A stretch of DNA of 64,000 nt from Pseudomonas sp. K2I15 (GCF_002204795.1 NZ_NIXO01000022.1:30002-94001); one strand, 5' to 3'; positions 27,661 to 40,048 are shown, numbered from the stretch's first letter. Notes: generated from the sequence alone by a model not told the origin. Program-made: numbers and translations.

Positions 27661-28671
27661 TCAGTCGATCAACTGAGCATCTCGCAGCGCACCCAATGCG
27701 GCCAGCCAACGCGGATCCTGCTTGTATTCGGTAGAGGCGACTGCTTGACCACGCATCCGCGCGATCCGCGCCGATGGCGTGACCTTCATGCGCTGGGCCG
27801 CGCTCAGGGCCAACTCAGCCGCAGCGCGGTCGTTGCACACCAACCCCATGTCGCAACCGGCGGTCAGCGCCGCTTCGATACGGCTGGCGGCGTCGCCCAC
27901 CAGATGGGCGCCGGCCATAGACAGATCGTCACTGAAGATCACCCCGTCGAACTGCAACTCGCCGCGCAGGATGTCTTGCAGCCAACGCCGGGAGAAACCA
28001 GCCGGCTGCGCGTCGACCTGTGGATAAATCACGTGGGCCGGCATGACGGCGGCCAACTGCTTGCTCAGCCGTGCGAAAGGCACCAGGTCATTGGCGCGAA
28101 TCTGTTCCAGGCTGCGTTCATCATTGGGAATCGCGACGTGGGAATCGGCTTCGGCCCAGCCATGGCCGGGGAAGTGTTTGCCGGTGGCCGCCATGCCGGC
28201 GCTGTTCATGCCGCGGATAAAGGCACCTGCAAGCACGGCGGCGCGCTCGGGGTCGCCTTCGAATGCGCGAGTGCCCACGACGGCGCTGCGCTGGTAATCA
28301 AGGTCGAGTACCGGGGCGAAGCTCAGGTCCAGGCCGACCGCCAGCACTTCGGTAGCCATGATCCAGCCACACTGCTCGGCCAGTTGTTCTGCATTCGGAT
28401 TGTCCGCCAGGGCACGCATCGCCGGCAGGCGCACAAACCCCTGGCGCAAGCGCTGCACACGGCCGCCTTCCTGATCGACCGCCAGCAGCAGGTCCGGGCG
28501 CACGGCGCGAATCGCGGCGCTCAACTCACGCACCTGGCGCGGATGCTCGATATTGCGCGCAAAAATGATCAGGCCGCCCACCTCGGGCTGGCGCAATAGG
28601 TGGCGATCTTCAGCCGTCAGCCAGGTACCGGCGACGTCCACCATCAAAGAGCCTTGCAGGGTTTGGGTCAT
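27661..28671 (-). CDS. nagZ: Beta-N-acetylhexosaminidase NagZ
   Basis: A 336-residue cytoplasmic GH3 enzyme. It cleaves N-acetylglucosamine from anhydromuropeptides in peptidoglycan recycling. Motifs include LLAVDQEGGRVQRL, the histidine loop ATGKHFPGHGWAEADSH and the nucleophile region FDGVIFSDDLSMAGA. It produces the anhydro-MurNAc peptides that induce AmpC in pseudomonads with AmpR. Its place beside psrA is conserved. Confidence 0.96.
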   Translation of the reverse strand: MTQTLQGSLMVDVAGTWLTAEDRHLLRQPEVGGLIIFARNIEHPRQVRELSAAIRAVRPDLLLAVDQEGGRVQRLRQGFVRLPAMRALADNPNAEQLAEQCGWIMATEVLAVGLDLSFAPVLDLDYQRSAVVGTRAFEGDPERAAVLAGAFIRGMNSAGMAATGKHFPGHGWAEADSHVAIPNDERSLEQIRANDLVPFARLSKQLAAVMPAHVIYPQVDAQPAGFSRRWLQDILRGELQFDGVIFSDDLSMAGAHLVGDAASRIEAALTAGCDMGLVCNDRAAAELALSAAQRMKVTPSARIARMRGQAVASTEYKQDPRWLAALGALRDAQLID

Positions 28672-28841
28672 AAAGCTTCCTTAAATAACGCGCGCAGCCC
28701 GAAGCCCTCGCGAGATCGCATCGCCAGGATAAAACCTGGAGACGGACGCTCAGCGAGAGCAACGGGCTGTGGGTAAATAGCTGAAATCGGCATGGGCGGC
28801 TAGCTTAGCGGATGCAAGCGGCCGCGCACACCCGGCAGGGG

Positions 28842-29549
28842 TTAAACCTTGGCCGGGGCCGGCACCGACTTGCTGCGGGGGCGCAGTTGGGCGGCTGCCA
28901 TACTCTGGTCGGTGACGCCGGTTTCGGCACGCATGCCGGCGGCGAGGAACGGCACCATCAGGCGCATCACCTGCTCGATGGAGGTGTTGACGCCAAAGTC
29001 GGTCTCGGCAATCGCCCGCAGAGCCTTGATGCCGGACATGCTGAACGCAGCGGCACCGAGCATGAAGTGCACGCGCCAGAACAGCTCGATCGGCGGGATA
29101 CGTGGTGCGGCTTCGTTGACCAGCAACATATAGCGGCGGAACACTTTGCCGTACATGTCTTCAAGGTAACGCCGCAGGTGGCCCTGGCTCTGGCTGAACG
29201 CCAGGCCCAACAGGCGCATGAAGATCGACAGGTCGTTGCCGCTGCGAGGCTGGACCACCAGGGCTTGCTCGACGAGGATTTCCAGCAGGTCTTCCAGGCT
29301 TGGCTTGTTTTCAGGCTTGGCCTGGCGGCGCTCCAGCTCACGGTCGAGGCTGATGCAGAAAGGCCCCAGGAACCGTGAGAACACGGCCTGGATCAGCGCC
29401 TTCTTGGAGCCGAAATGGTAGTTCACTGCCGCCAGGTTGACCCCGGCCTTGCTGGTAATCAGCCGCAATGAAGTTTCAGCAAATCCTTTTTCCGCGAACA
29501 ACTGCTCGGCAGCATCGAGAATGCGTTCAACGGTTTCCGACTGGGCCAT
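28842..29549 (-). CDS. psrA: TetR-family regulator PsrA
   Basis: A 235-residue TetR repressor. The N-terminal helix-turn-helix is FAETSLRLITSKAGVNLAAVNYHFGSK (about residues 24-50), followed by the ligand-binding helices. PsrA senses long-chain fatty acyl groups, represses beta-oxidation genes and itself, and activates rpoS in pseudomonads. ATG 29549 follows GGAG; upstream in-frame codons add only six residues. A PsrA-type palindrome lies 28 bases upstream. fadBA, a known PsrA target, is 7 kb away. Confidence 0.93.
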   Translation of the reverse strand: MAQSETVERILDAAEQLFAEKGFAETSLRLITSKAGVNLAAVNYHFGSKKALIQAVFSRFLGPFCISLDRELERRQAKPENKPSLEDLLEILVEQALVVQPRSGNDLSIFMRLLGLAFSQSQGHLRRYLEDMYGKVFRRYMLLVNEAAPRIPPIELFWRVHFMLGAAAFSMSGIKALRAIAETDFGVNTSIEQVMRLMVPFLAAGMRAETGVTDQSMAAAQLRPRSKSVPAPAKV

Positions 29550-29577
29550 GGCTACTCCGCCTGACAAACACTTGTTT

Positions 29578-29591
29578 GAAACATACGTTTC
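29578..29591. promoter_or_regulatory. PsrA operator upstream of psrA
   Basis: GAAACATACGTTTC fits the PsrA consensus G/C-AAAC-N(2-4)-GTTT-G/C exactly, with arms extended by TT/AA on each side. It lies 28 bases before the psrA ATG, consistent with autorepression. Confidence 0.85.
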
Positions 29592-29749
29592 AAGCTATGT
29601 CTTGTCAAGCCTGCAGGTCCGTTTGCGGCTGGTCGGTCACCGATTTCATGGCCATTTAATCACATTCGCCAAGGTCTGTAGGCAGCGCTGTCTTCAGCGT
29701 GTAGGACAGGTGACAAATGACCGTCCAGCGGAGTGACTGAAAACGGTGA

Positions 29750-29777
29750 TTGCCAAGCGCAGTCCACTGTATATAAT
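29750..29777 (+). promoter_or_regulatory. Sigma-70 promoter of lexA-sulA
   Basis: -35 TTGCCA at 29750-29755 and -10 TATAAT at 29772-29777 have a 16-base spacer. The -10 lies inside the first SOS box. Confidence 0.8.
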
Positions 29778-29782
29778 CCCAG
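29767..29782. promoter_or_regulatory. LexA (SOS) box 1
   Basis: CTGTATATAATCCCAG is a CTG-N10-CAG SOS box overlapping the -10 element of lexA. Confidence 0.9.
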
Positions 29783-29785
29783 TCA

Positions 29786-29801
29786 CTGTATAAAAAGACA
29801 G
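29786..29801. promoter_or_regulatory. LexA (SOS) box 2
   Basis: CTGTATAAAAAGACAG is a second CTG-N10-CAG box, starting 19 bases after the first one begins, just before the lexA ATG at 29812. Confidence 0.9.
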
Positions 29802-29811
29802 AGCGATCAAC

Positions 29812-30420
29812 ATGCTAAAACTGACGCCACGCCAAGCTGAGATTCTGGCTTTTATCAAGCGCTGCCTCGATGACAACGGCTACCCGCCGACCCGGGCAGA
29901 AATTGCGCTGGAACTGGGATTCAAGTCACCCAACGCTGCTGAAGAACACCTCAAGGCCCTCGCCCGAAAAGGCGCGATCGAGATGACCCCAGGTGCTTCA
30001 CGCGGTATTCGCATCCCTGGCTTCGAAGCCAAGGCCGACGAGTCGACACTGCCGATCATCGGCCGGGTCGCAGCCGGTGCGCCGATCCTGGCGCAGCAGC
30101 ACGTTGAGGAATCCTGCAACATCAACCCGACCTTCTTCCATCCCCGTGCCGACTATCTGTTGCGAGTCCATGGCATGAGCATGAAGGACGTGGGTATTTT
30201 CGACGGTGACCTGCTGGCAGTCCACACCACACGTGAAGCCCGCAATGGCCAGATCGTCGTCGCCCGTATTGGTGATGAAGTGACGGTCAAACGCTTCAAG
30301 CGCGAAGGCAGCAAGGTCTGGCTCCTGGCCGAGAACCCTGAGTTCGCGCCGATTGAAGTGAACCTGAAGGATCAGGACCTGGTGATTGAAGGCTTGAGCG
30401 TCGGCGTTATTCGCCGCTAA
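29812..30420 (+). CDS. lexA: LexA repressor
   Basis: A 202-residue SOS repressor and self-cleaving protease. The DNA-binding winged helix (1-65) contains [26 protein letters not shown]. The cleavage site is A88-G89 in RVAAGAP, and the catalytic dyad is S123 (VHGMSMKD) and K160 (VTVKRF). Two SOS boxes overlap its promoter. sulA begins ten bases downstream, so lexA and sulA are one operon. Confidence 0.98.
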   Translation: MLKLTPRQAEILAFIKRCLDDNGYPPTRAEIALELGFKSPNAAEEHLKALARKGAIEMTPGASRGIRIPGFEAKADESTLPIIGRVAAGAPILAQQHVEESCNINPTFFHPRADYLLRVHGMSMKDVGIFDGDLLAVHTTREARNGQIVVARIGDEVTVKRFKREGSKVWLLAENPEFAPIEVNLKDQDLVIEGLSVGVIRR

Positions 30421-30430
30421 CGGAGGCATC

Positions 30431-30904
30431 ATGCAGTTCCTACAGACCCCACAACACACTCAGCTGTCTCTGTTTGAGGCCTTTATGGCCCAGCCCCTTA
30501 CGCCCATCCTCAAGGAAACGGTCGAAGCGCCCTGGAGCGCCGAACCCGAGGCGTTCAGTGAACTGTCGTTGCGCGGTGCTGCCGGGAGCTGCCTGAGCCT
30601 GCTGGCGCCGATCCTTCGCGAATTGAGCGAGGAACAGGACGCACGCTGGCTGACGCTGATCGCCCCGCCGTCCAGCCTGACCCAGGCCTGGCTGCGGGAC
30701 GCCGGCCTGAACCGCGAGCGCATCCTGTTGCTGCAACCCCGCGGTGCTCAAAGCGCCCAGCAGTTGACCTGCGAAGCCTTGCGCCTGGGCCGCAGCCATA
30801 CGGTGGTCAGCTGGTTGAACCCACTGACCACAGCGGCCAGGCAACAGCTGATCAGCGCCGCACGTACGGGCGATGCACAAAGCTTGAATATTCGGTTGGG
30901 ATAA
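30431..30904 (+). CDS. sulA: Cell division inhibitor SulA
   Basis: A 157-residue SOS-induced protein that blocks FtsZ polymerisation. The RecA-like core is visible: LSLLAPILRELSEEQDARWLTLIAPPSSL, AWLRDAGLNRERILLLQP, then TVVSWLNPLTTAARQQLISAA. It is co-transcribed with lexA, as in other pseudomonads, so it needs no SOS box of its own. Confidence 0.93.
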   Translation: MQFLQTPQHTQLSLFEAFMAQPLTPILKETVEAPWSAEPEAFSELSLRGAAGSCLSLLAPILRELSEEQDARWLTLIAPPSSLTQAWLRDAGLNRERILLLQPRGAQSAQQLTCEALRLGRSHTVVSWLNPLTTAARQQLISAARTGDAQSLNIRLG

Positions 30905-31014
30905 CGAGGTGCGGGTGACTGACTACTGTCGGTGTCCGCCATGAAGCGAGGCTTCTTCAGGATTGAGAAGCCGATCTGTACGGTTGAAGCTTACAAAAAA
31001 GCCGACAAACGGAC

Positions 31015-31248
31015 TCAGTGAAGAATCCGTGGACCGTCTTCCTTCTCCGGCTCGCCTTCAGCCAGGCGCCCTGCCATCTGCACACCTACGCTCAACATGG
31101 CTTTTGCCACTTCCACGTGCTGGCCTTGCAGGAACGCTTTCGCGTCTTCGGAAAAATCCAAAATCACCAGAGAACCCTCGTCCTCAGCCCGGCGCAGCTC
31201 GATTCGGCCGTCGGGCAGTTCAACAATTTCCAGAAAGGACGTTGGCAT
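31015..31248 (-). CDS. Conserved small protein of unknown function
   Basis: A 77-residue acidic protein (MPTSFLEIVELPDGRIELRR, then ILDFSEDAKAFLQGQHVEVAKAML). No signal or TM. It is conserved at this place in pseudomonads (PA3009-like, from memory) and has no known role. The ATG at 31248 has GGAG about 11 bases upstream; a start at 31290 is possible. Convergent with sulA. Confidence 0.75.
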   Translation of the reverse strand: MPTSFLEIVELPDGRIELRRAEDEGSLVILDFSEDAKAFLQGQHVEVAKAMLSVGVQMAGRLAEGEPEKEDGPRILH

Positions 31249-31356
31249 AAAAGTCTGTTCTCCACGAAAGGCCGGCATTATATCAGTCATCAGAGGGGCC
31301 TAGCTGAGGATCTGAACAGCTTTCTTTACGGCGTGATGAATGGCACCCAACTTAAC

Positions 31357-31878
31357 TCAGCACTCGTTCAACCCATCACGAAACCGAATGGCCAGCTTCT
31401 TCAGCTCCTGCCGCCAGCTTTCCAACTCTTCACGGCTTAATGGCTCAGGCCCTTCTTCGTCCAGGCTAACGGCCACGATCAGCGGCTGGGTCACATCGCC
31501 TTTGGGCGTGTGTTTCACCCGTGGCGGCTGAAACATCTCGGCGTGGGCTACCAGCAATCGTGCCAGCCAGCTGTCCGGGCTCTGCGCCATCTCTACCAGC
31601 TCGGCCAGTTCCGGGATGGCCATGGACTCCAGCACATCCCGGTTGATGATCATTTCCGCACGCGGCGAGCCGGCCTGCGGCAAGCGATAGAACCCGGCGA
31701 TCTCATGGCACAAGCCAAGCAAGGCGCCATACAGGTGGAACAGCGCGGCTTCACGCCCGGCCTGTACCAGCGCGATAGCGTTCATCTCCTTTCCTTCCTC
31801 GGCACGGCCAAGGGCTTCCAGGGACAAACCCGCGAAGTAAATTTTCTGGTTGGTACGGGTATAGAGTTCGTTGGCCAT
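31357..31878 (-). CDS. Conserved protein of unknown function (possibly DUF6586)
   Basis: A 173-residue soluble, helical protein starting MANELYTRTNQKIYFAGLSLEAL. It is conserved among pseudomonads between sulA and topA (PA3010-like, from memory). No catalytic motif is visible. The frame extends to 31980, but the first 34 residues are encoded by REP-containing DNA and are not real. Confidence 0.75.
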   Translation of the reverse strand: MANELYTRTNQKIYFAGLSLEALGRAEEGKEMNAIALVQAGREAALFHLYGALLGLCHEIAGFYRLPQAGSPRAEMIINRDVLESMAIPELAELVEMAQSPDSWLARLLVAHAEMFQPPRVKHTPKGDVTQPLIVAVSLDEEGPEPLSREELESWRQELKKLAIRFRDGLNEC

Positions 31879-31917
31879 GAAGGCAGTCTCCACAACGAAT
31901 AAGGCGTGATGCTGGCT

Positions 31918-32018
31918 GTGTAGGAGCGAGCTTGCTCGCGAAGACTTCAAGAATAACGCGTTTAGCCAGAATGCCCGCATTATCGTTAACGACCTTCGCG
32001 AGCACGCTCGCTCCTACA
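31918..32018. repeat. REPIN variant (TAGGAGCGAGC type)
   Basis: Inverted arms TAGGAGCGAGCTTGCTCGCG and CGCGAGCACGCTCGCTCCTA differ from the main REP type of this window (GGGAGCGGGC) and may be a second REP family. The right arm has one mismatch. Confidence 0.8.
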
Positions 32019-32025
32019 AACCGAA

Positions 32026-34647
32026 TCAAGCGCCCTGGCGCTTGTCCTCGACCTTCCACTTGCCACCGTCGTAGAACGCTTTCCAGCCGGTAGGCTTGCC
32101 TTCAACCTCGGTCTGCACGTACTGCTCCTTGGTCTTACGGCTGTAACGGATCACGGCCGGGCGACCGTCCGGGTCCTTTTTCGGCGCTTCACAGAGGAAG
32201 TGGTACTTCGGATCGATCTCGTCCTTGTGCGGCACGATCTCAATCACCAGCGGTGCACGGGTCTCGCGGTTTTTCGGGAACTGGCTGGCAGCCAGGAACA
32301 GCCCCGAAGCGCCGTCACGCAGGATGTAAGTGTCGTTGACCTTCTCGCACTTGAGTTCAGGCATCTTCACCGGGTCCATCTTCGGCGGCGCCGCGTCACC
32401 GCTTTTCAGCAGTTTGCGGGTGTTCTTGCAGGTCGGGTTGGTGCAACCGAAGAACTTGCCGAAACGGCCGGTCTTGAGCTGCATCTCGCTGCCACACTTG
32501 TCGCATTCCAGGCTCGGACCTTCGTAGCCCTTGATGCGGTAAGTACCTTCTTCGATCTCGTAGCCGTTGCAATCCGGGTTGTTACCGCAGATGTGCAGCT
32601 TGTGCTTCTCGTCCAGCAGGTAGGCGTCCATCGCCGTGCTGCAGATCGGGCAACGGTGCTTGCCACGCAATACCAACGACTCGGATTCACCCTCGTCATC
32701 GGCAGCGATTTCATCGCCCGGCACCAGGTTGACGGTGGCCTTGCAGCGCTCTTTCGGCGGCAGGCTGTAACCCGAGCAACCGAGGAACACACCGGTGGAC
32801 GCCGTACGAATCTGCATCGGGCGGCCGCAGGTGAGGCACGGAATGTCCGTCATCACTGGCTGATTGGCACGCATGCCGTTCTCGGCGCTTTCCGCTACTT
32901 CGAGTTTCTTCTTGAAGTCGCCGTAGAACTCGTCGAGTACGTTTTTCCAGTCGCGTTCGCCCTGGGCCACGTCATCGAGGTTCTCTTCCATGCCGGCGGT
33001 GAAGCCGTAGTCCATCAGGTTGGAGAAGCTCTCGGACAGGCGCTCGGTCACGATGTCGCCCATCTTTTCCGAGTAGAAACGACGGTTGTGCAGCGCCACG
33101 TAACCGCGGTCCTGGATGGTGGAAATAATCGCTGCATAGGTCGAAGGACGACCGATGCCGCGTTTTTCCATCTCCTTGACCAGGCTGGCTTCCGAATAAC
33201 GCGCCGGCGGCTTGGTGAAGTGCTGGGACGGGTCGAGCTTGATCAGCTTCAACACGTCGCCCTGGGCCATGTCAGGCAGCACGTCGTCGTCGCCCGGCTT
33301 GGCGATTTGCGGCATCACACGGGTGTAACCGTCGAACTTGAGGATACGGCCTTTGGCACGCAGCTCGAAGTCGGAAGCACCCACGCTGACGGTAGTGGAC
33401 AAGTATTGCGCCGGCAGCATCTGGCAGGCCAGGAACTGGCGCCAGATCAGCTCGTAGAGGCGCTCAGCGTCGCGCTCCATGCCGCTCAGCTTGCTTGGCT
33501 CGGTGTTGGCATCGGAGGGACGAATCGCTTCGTGAGCCTCTTGTGCGCCTTCCTTGCTGCTATAGACGTTCGGGTTCTCCGGCAGGTACTTCTTGCCGAA
33601 CTCGCTTTCAATATAAGTGCGCGCCATCGCCACCGCGTCTTGCGACAGGTTGGTGGAGTCGGTACGCATATACGTGATGTAGCCCGCTTCATACAGACGC
33701 TGGGCCATCATCATGGTCTTCTTCACCCCGAAGCCCAGGCGGTTACTCGCGGCCTGTTGCAGGGTGGAGGTGATGAACGGTGCCGACGGCTTGCTGCTGG
33801 TGGGCTTGTCTTCACGCTTGACGATGCTGTAGCTGGAAGACTTGAGCTTCTCCAGCGCGGCCATGGCCTGGGCTTCGTTGAGCGGCTTGAAGGCCTCGCC
33901 TTTCTCGCGGGCCACTTCAAAGCGCACGTTGTTGCCCTTGGCAGTGCCCAGGTCAGCGTGCACTTCCCAATATTCTTCGGGGTTGAACGCACGAATCTCG
34001 CGCTCACGCTCAACTACCAGTTTCACCGCCACCGATTGCACACGGCCAGCGGACAGGCCACGGGCGATTTTCGCCCACAGCAGCGGCGAGACCATGTAAC
34101 CGACCACGCGGTCGAGGAAGCGGCGGGCCTGTTGGGCATTGACGCGGTCAATGTCCAGCTCACCCGGCTTGGAGAAGGCTTCCTGGATCGCCTTCTTGGT
34201 AATTTCGTTGAACACCACGCGCTTGTAGCGGCTGTCATCACCACCGATGGCTTCCCGCAGGTGCCAGGCAATAGCCTCCCCTTCGCGGTCCAAGTCGGTT
34301 GCGAGATAGATGGTGTCAGCATCTTTGGCGAGCCGGCGCAGCTCTTCGATGACCTTTTCCTTGCCCGGGAGGATCTCGTACTTGGCTTTCCAGCCATGAT
34401 CGGGATCGACACCCATGCGCGAGACCAGCTGCTTGCGCGCTTTCTCTTTAGGCGTGAGCACCGGACCTTCGCCCGCAGCCGCCTTGCCGCGCTTGGCGGC
34501 AGGCTCCTTGCTGGCGCTAGCCGAACCGCTGGTGGGCAGGTCTCGGATATGGCCGATACTCGACTTCACCACGTACTCGTTACCCAAGTACTTGTTGATG
34601 GTCTTGGCCTTAGCCGGGGATTCCACAATGACCAGCGATTTGCCCAT
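32026..34647 (-). CDS. topA: DNA topoisomerase I
   Basis: A 873-residue type IA topoisomerase that relaxes negative supercoils. The TOPRIM domain has [18 protein letters not shown] and [15 protein letters not shown], and the active-site tyrosine is in [13 protein letters not shown]. The C-terminus has three zinc-finger repeats beginning CLTCGRP, CPICSTA and CDKCGSE, followed by a basic tail. ATG 34647 starts [10 protein letters not shown]; the frame upstream to 34725 overlaps the promoter. Confidence 0.97.
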   Translation of the reverse strand: MGKSLVIVESPAKAKTINKYLGNEYVVKSSIGHIRDLPTSGSASASKEPAAKRGKAAAGEGPVLTPKEKARKQLVSRMGVDPDHGWKAKYEILPGKEKVIEELRRLAKDADTIYLATDLDREGEAIAWHLREAIGGDDSRYKRVVFNEITKKAIQEAFSKPGELDIDRVNAQQARRFLDRVVGYMVSPLLWAKIARGLSAGRVQSVAVKLVVEREREIRAFNPEEYWEVHADLGTAKGNNVRFEVAREKGEAFKPLNEAQAMAALEKLKSSSYSIVKREDKPTSSKPSAPFITSTLQQAASNRLGFGVKKTMMMAQRLYEAGYITYMRTDSTNLSQDAVAMARTYIESEFGKKYLPENPNVYSSKEGAQEAHEAIRPSDANTEPSKLSGMERDAERLYELIWRQFLACQMLPAQYLSTTVSVGASDFELRAKGRILKFDGYTRVMPQIAKPGDDDVLPDMAQGDVLKLIKLDPSQHFTKPPARYSEASLVKEMEKRGIGRPSTYAAIISTIQDRGYVALHNRRFYSEKMGDIVTERLSESFSNLMDYGFTAGMEENLDDVAQGERDWKNVLDEFYGDFKKKLEVAESAENGMRANQPVMTDIPCLTCGRPMQIRTASTGVFLGCSGYSLPPKERCKATVNLVPGDEIAADDEGESESLVLRGKHRCPICSTAMDAYLLDEKHKLHICGNNPDCNGYEIEEGTYRIKGYEGPSLECDKCGSEMQLKTGRFGKFFGCTNPTCKNTRKLLKSGDAAPPKMDPVKMPELKCEKVNDTYILRDGASGLFLAASQFPKNRETRAPLVIEIVPHKDEIDPKYHFLCEAPKKDPDGRPAVIRYSRKTKEQYVQTEVEGKPTGWKAFYDGGKWKVEDKRQGA

Positions 34648-34707
34648 GGATCGGAAAATTCCTGAATTCGAGAAGTGAAAGGCAGTTGGCGCCTGACGCG
34701 GCAACGC

Positions 34708-34736
34708 TATATATAGTGGCAACAAGGTGAGGTCAA
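34708..34736 (-). promoter_or_regulatory. Sigma-70 promoter of topA
   Basis: On the minus strand, -35 TTGACC (34736-34731) and -10 TATATA (34713-34708) have a 17-base spacer and lie about 60 bases before the topA ATG. Confidence 0.7.
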
Positions 34737-34761
34737 GCGCAGCATTCTGCGCGGCCTGCCT

Positions 34762-34998
34762 TTATTGCGCGGAAAAAAGGCTGGGTTCGACCTGGATCAA
34801 AGCAAAGCGCGGGACCTGTTCGCCGTCAACTTCGACGGTCTCCAGGAACATGCTCAAGGGACGCACCCAAAAGCCGTAATCGCCATACAGTGCTTGGTAA
34901 AACACCACTTCCTCTTCGGTCTCGGAGTGCCGCGCCACATTAAAAACGCGGTACTTTGGACCTTTATAATGCTGGTAGAGCCCTGGTTCGACTTTCAT
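34762..34998 (-). CDS. DUF1653 family protein
   Basis: A 78-residue protein beginning MKVEPGLYQHYKGPKYRVFNVARHSETEEEVVFYQALYGD, with WVRPLSMFLETVEVDG, the DUF1653 pattern. No function is known. It lies between fadA and topA on the same strand. Confidence 0.88.
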   Translation of the reverse strand: MKVEPGLYQHYKGPKYRVFNVARHSETEEEVVFYQALYGDYGFWVRPLSMFLETVEVDGEQVPRFALIQVEPSLFSAQ

Positions 34999-35046
34999 GC
35001 TCTGGCCCTCTTACAAAATTTGTTAAAAAAAAATATAAAAAATTCC

Positions 35047-35077
35047 AAAAAACAAAAACCGGGGCACTGGGCCCCGG
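35047..35077 (-). terminator. Rho-independent terminator of fadBA
   Basis: On the minus strand CCGGGGC...GCCCCGG is followed by TTTTTGTTTTTT, 20 bases after the fadA stop. Confidence 0.9.
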
Positions 35078-35095
35078 CTTCCGTCAGCGAAACGT

Positions 35096-38448
<3,353 letters not shown>

Positions 38449-38809
38449 CAACTGATCTCCACGATATGGAAGCTGAACAGTACACGTCGGACGCAGGATT
38501 CAGCGCAGGCACTGACGTTACCGTCGATGCTAACGCCAATTTGCCAGGCACACCCGCCAACGCGATAGTCGGGATTCTGTACGAACGGTCTGAAAGACAA
38601 ACGCTCAATTCATACGCCCGTTTGATTTGGGTACATCACCTTCAGCCAAATCCGATGAATTGTCAATCGCCCGAAAGGGCAGTAAAAACGCGACTTTTCA
38701 GTCATTTCAGAACCCGAGGCAGCCGGCATCGCCCCGCCGATGTTTAATCATTCACGAAATCAATAATGAGAAATTTGAATTAAAGCGCTGTACAGAACCG
38801 AATATACGG

Positions 38810-38885
38810 CTAGGCTAGCGGCACGTTTAACGAATTACCGGCCTGCCTGGCCAACTCCAGCCCGATGATACTTTCGGGCTTTTTA
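38810..38885 (+). ncRNA. Candidate small RNA upstream of fadB
   Basis: A plus-strand terminator is present although no plus-strand gene lies upstream, which suggests a short transcript. Before it, GGCC-TGCCT-GGCC can form a second hairpin. A weak promoter (TTGAAT near 38775 and an AT-rich segment near 38800) could start it. The 5' end is a guess. Confidence 0.3.
38859..38885 (+). terminator. Rho-independent terminator without an assigned gene
   Basis: AGCCCGA...TCGGGCT followed by TTTTT on the plus strand. It cannot belong to fadB or to the next gene, which are on the minus strand. Confidence 0.75.
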
Positions 38886-38900
38886 ATGCCCCTAGAAAAC

Positions 38901-39338
38901 TCAGGCCAGCGCCTTGAGCACCGCGTCAATGTCCTGCAACACGCTCAACTCGCCCTTCTCACCCCAGAAGAGGGTGATCATTTGCTTGTCGGCTTCGACT
39001 TTGTAGACGTTCTCAGGCAGCGTCGCAAAATGCGGCAACAACTTTTCATCGACGCAGATTTCCTGCCACTGATTGACCCAAACCCCCGGCTCCAACTGCC
39101 AATAACTCCAGGTGACCCGTTTGGTGCCGCGCCGTGGCCGGTGATATTGCGCACACGGGCTCGGCGGTTCGTGCTTGAGCCAGTGCGGCCAGTCCTGGGG
39201 CGTCAGCTGCATGGCCAAACCGATGCGCCGCGCCTCCATGCGCAGGGCCATGCGCCCGCTCGAATGGCGCGAAGGACGCAACCACGCCAAGGGGCTTAAA
39301 ACCAGCGCAAGGATTGACACCACTATCCAGACCGTCAT
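38901..39338 (-). CDS. Membrane-anchored protein of unknown function
   Basis: A 145-residue protein with one N-terminal TM (MTVWIVVSILALVLSPLAWL), then a Trp-rich cytoplasmic or periplasmic part (QDWPHWLKHE, WSYWQLEPGVWVNQWQEI) and a C-terminal ENVYKVEADKQMITLFWGEKG. Conserved in pseudomonads near uspA and uup (PA3016-like, from memory). No function is visible. ATG 39338 follows GGGAG. Confidence 0.75.
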   Translation of the reverse strand: MTVWIVVSILALVLSPLAWLRPSRHSSGRMALRMEARRIGLAMQLTPQDWPHWLKHEPPSPCAQYHRPRRGTKRVTWSYWQLEPGVWVNQWQEICVDEKLLPHFATLPENVYKVEADKQMITLFWGEKGELSVLQDIDAVLKALA

Positions 39339-39370
39339 ATGTGTACTCCCGAATTTCTTGATGAGCGGAT

Positions 39371-39384
39371 TTGACCTGACGCAA
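39371..39384. promoter_or_regulatory. Weak ANR/FNR-like site upstream of the universal stress gene
   Basis: TTGACCTGACGCAA matches TTGA-N6-TCAA at seven of eight positions. A -10-like CATACT at 39407-39412 lies at the spacing expected for a class II activator site. Confidence 0.35.
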
Positions 39385-39444
39385 CCGCATCCGCTTGAAA
39401 CCAAGCCATACTGAACTTATCGCTTTCCTTTGGAGGAACTCCTC

Positions 39445-39882
39445 ATGCCCTACGAACATATTCTGGTCGCCGTGGACCTGACCGAAGAATGCGACCCCGT
39501 GATCAAACGGGCCGTGGGCCTTGCCGGCGACTCGGTGAAACTGTCCCTGGTGCATATCGTCGAACCGATGGCCATGGCCTTTGGTGGCGACGTGCCGATG
39601 GACCTTTCCCAGCTGCAACAGCAGCAGTTCGACCAGGCCAAGGAACGCCTTGAGCGACTGATCAACAAGTACCCTGCCCTGAAAAAAGACCAGAGCCACC
39701 TGACCTACGGCCAGCCGCGCCAGGAAATCCACCACTTGGCCAAGGAACAAGGCTGCGACCTGATCGTGGTCGGCAGCCATGGCCGCCACGGCCTGGCCTT
39801 GTTGCTGGGTTCCACCGCCAATGACGTGCTGCACGGCGCACCTTGCGATGTGCTGGCAGTGAAACTGGTAAAGAGTTCGTAA
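39445..39882 (+). CDS. Universal stress protein, UspA family
   Basis: A 145-residue single Usp domain. It starts YEHILVAVDLTEECDPVI and ends with the ATP-type signature VVGSHGRHGLALLLGSTANDVLHGAPCDVLAV (G2xG9xGS/T-like). Usp proteins of this type support survival in stress and oxygen limitation. ATG 39445 is preceded by TTTGGAGGAA. Confidence 0.93.
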   Translation: MPYEHILVAVDLTEECDPVIKRAVGLAGDSVKLSLVHIVEPMAMAFGGDVPMDLSQLQQQQFDQAKERLERLINKYPALKKDQSHLTYGQPRQEIHHLAKEQGCDLIVVGSHGRHGLALLLGSTANDVLHGAPCDVLAVKLVKSS

Positions 39883-39898
39883 GAGCAGTGGCAATCTA

Positions 39899-39992
39899 AT
39901 GTGGGAGCGGGCTTGCTCGCGAAAGCGGTGGATCAGTCGACAAATATATGGACTGTCACACCGCATTCGCGAGCAAGCCCGCTCCCACACTT
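39899..39992. repeat. REPIN (inverted REP pair)
   Basis: Two inverted REP cores with a spacer of about 40 bases, after the universal stress gene. Confidence 0.88.
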
Positions 39993-40008
39993 GAACCGCA
40001 TCTCATAC

Positions 40009-40048
40009 AAAAAACCCGGTGCTCATACCAATGAGCGCCGGGTTTTTT
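40009..40048. terminator. Bidirectional terminator
   Basis: AAAAAACCCGGTGCTCAT...ATGAGCGCCGGGTTTTTT serves the universal stress gene and the convergent ABC-F gene. Confidence 0.9.

Larger units (their letters stand above)
38449..38900. other. fadB upstream region
   Basis: A 452-base region. It carries the fadB promoter and, at its right end, a plus-strand terminator with a possible small RNA. A 93-codon plus-strand frame at 38466-38747 shows no family pattern and is not called. CAAAC and GTTTG half-sites occur 17 bases apart at 38598-38624, too far apart for the PsrA consensus. Confidence 0.5.

Noticed and set aside
38598..38624. CAAAC and GTTTG half-sites as a PsrA operator for fadB
   Set aside because: The spacing is 17 bases, whereas the PsrA consensus allows two to four.
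38466..38747. A 93-codon plus-strand frame upstream of fadB
   Set aside because: No ribosome site at a convincing distance, low-complexity start and no family pattern; it overlaps the fadB promoter region.
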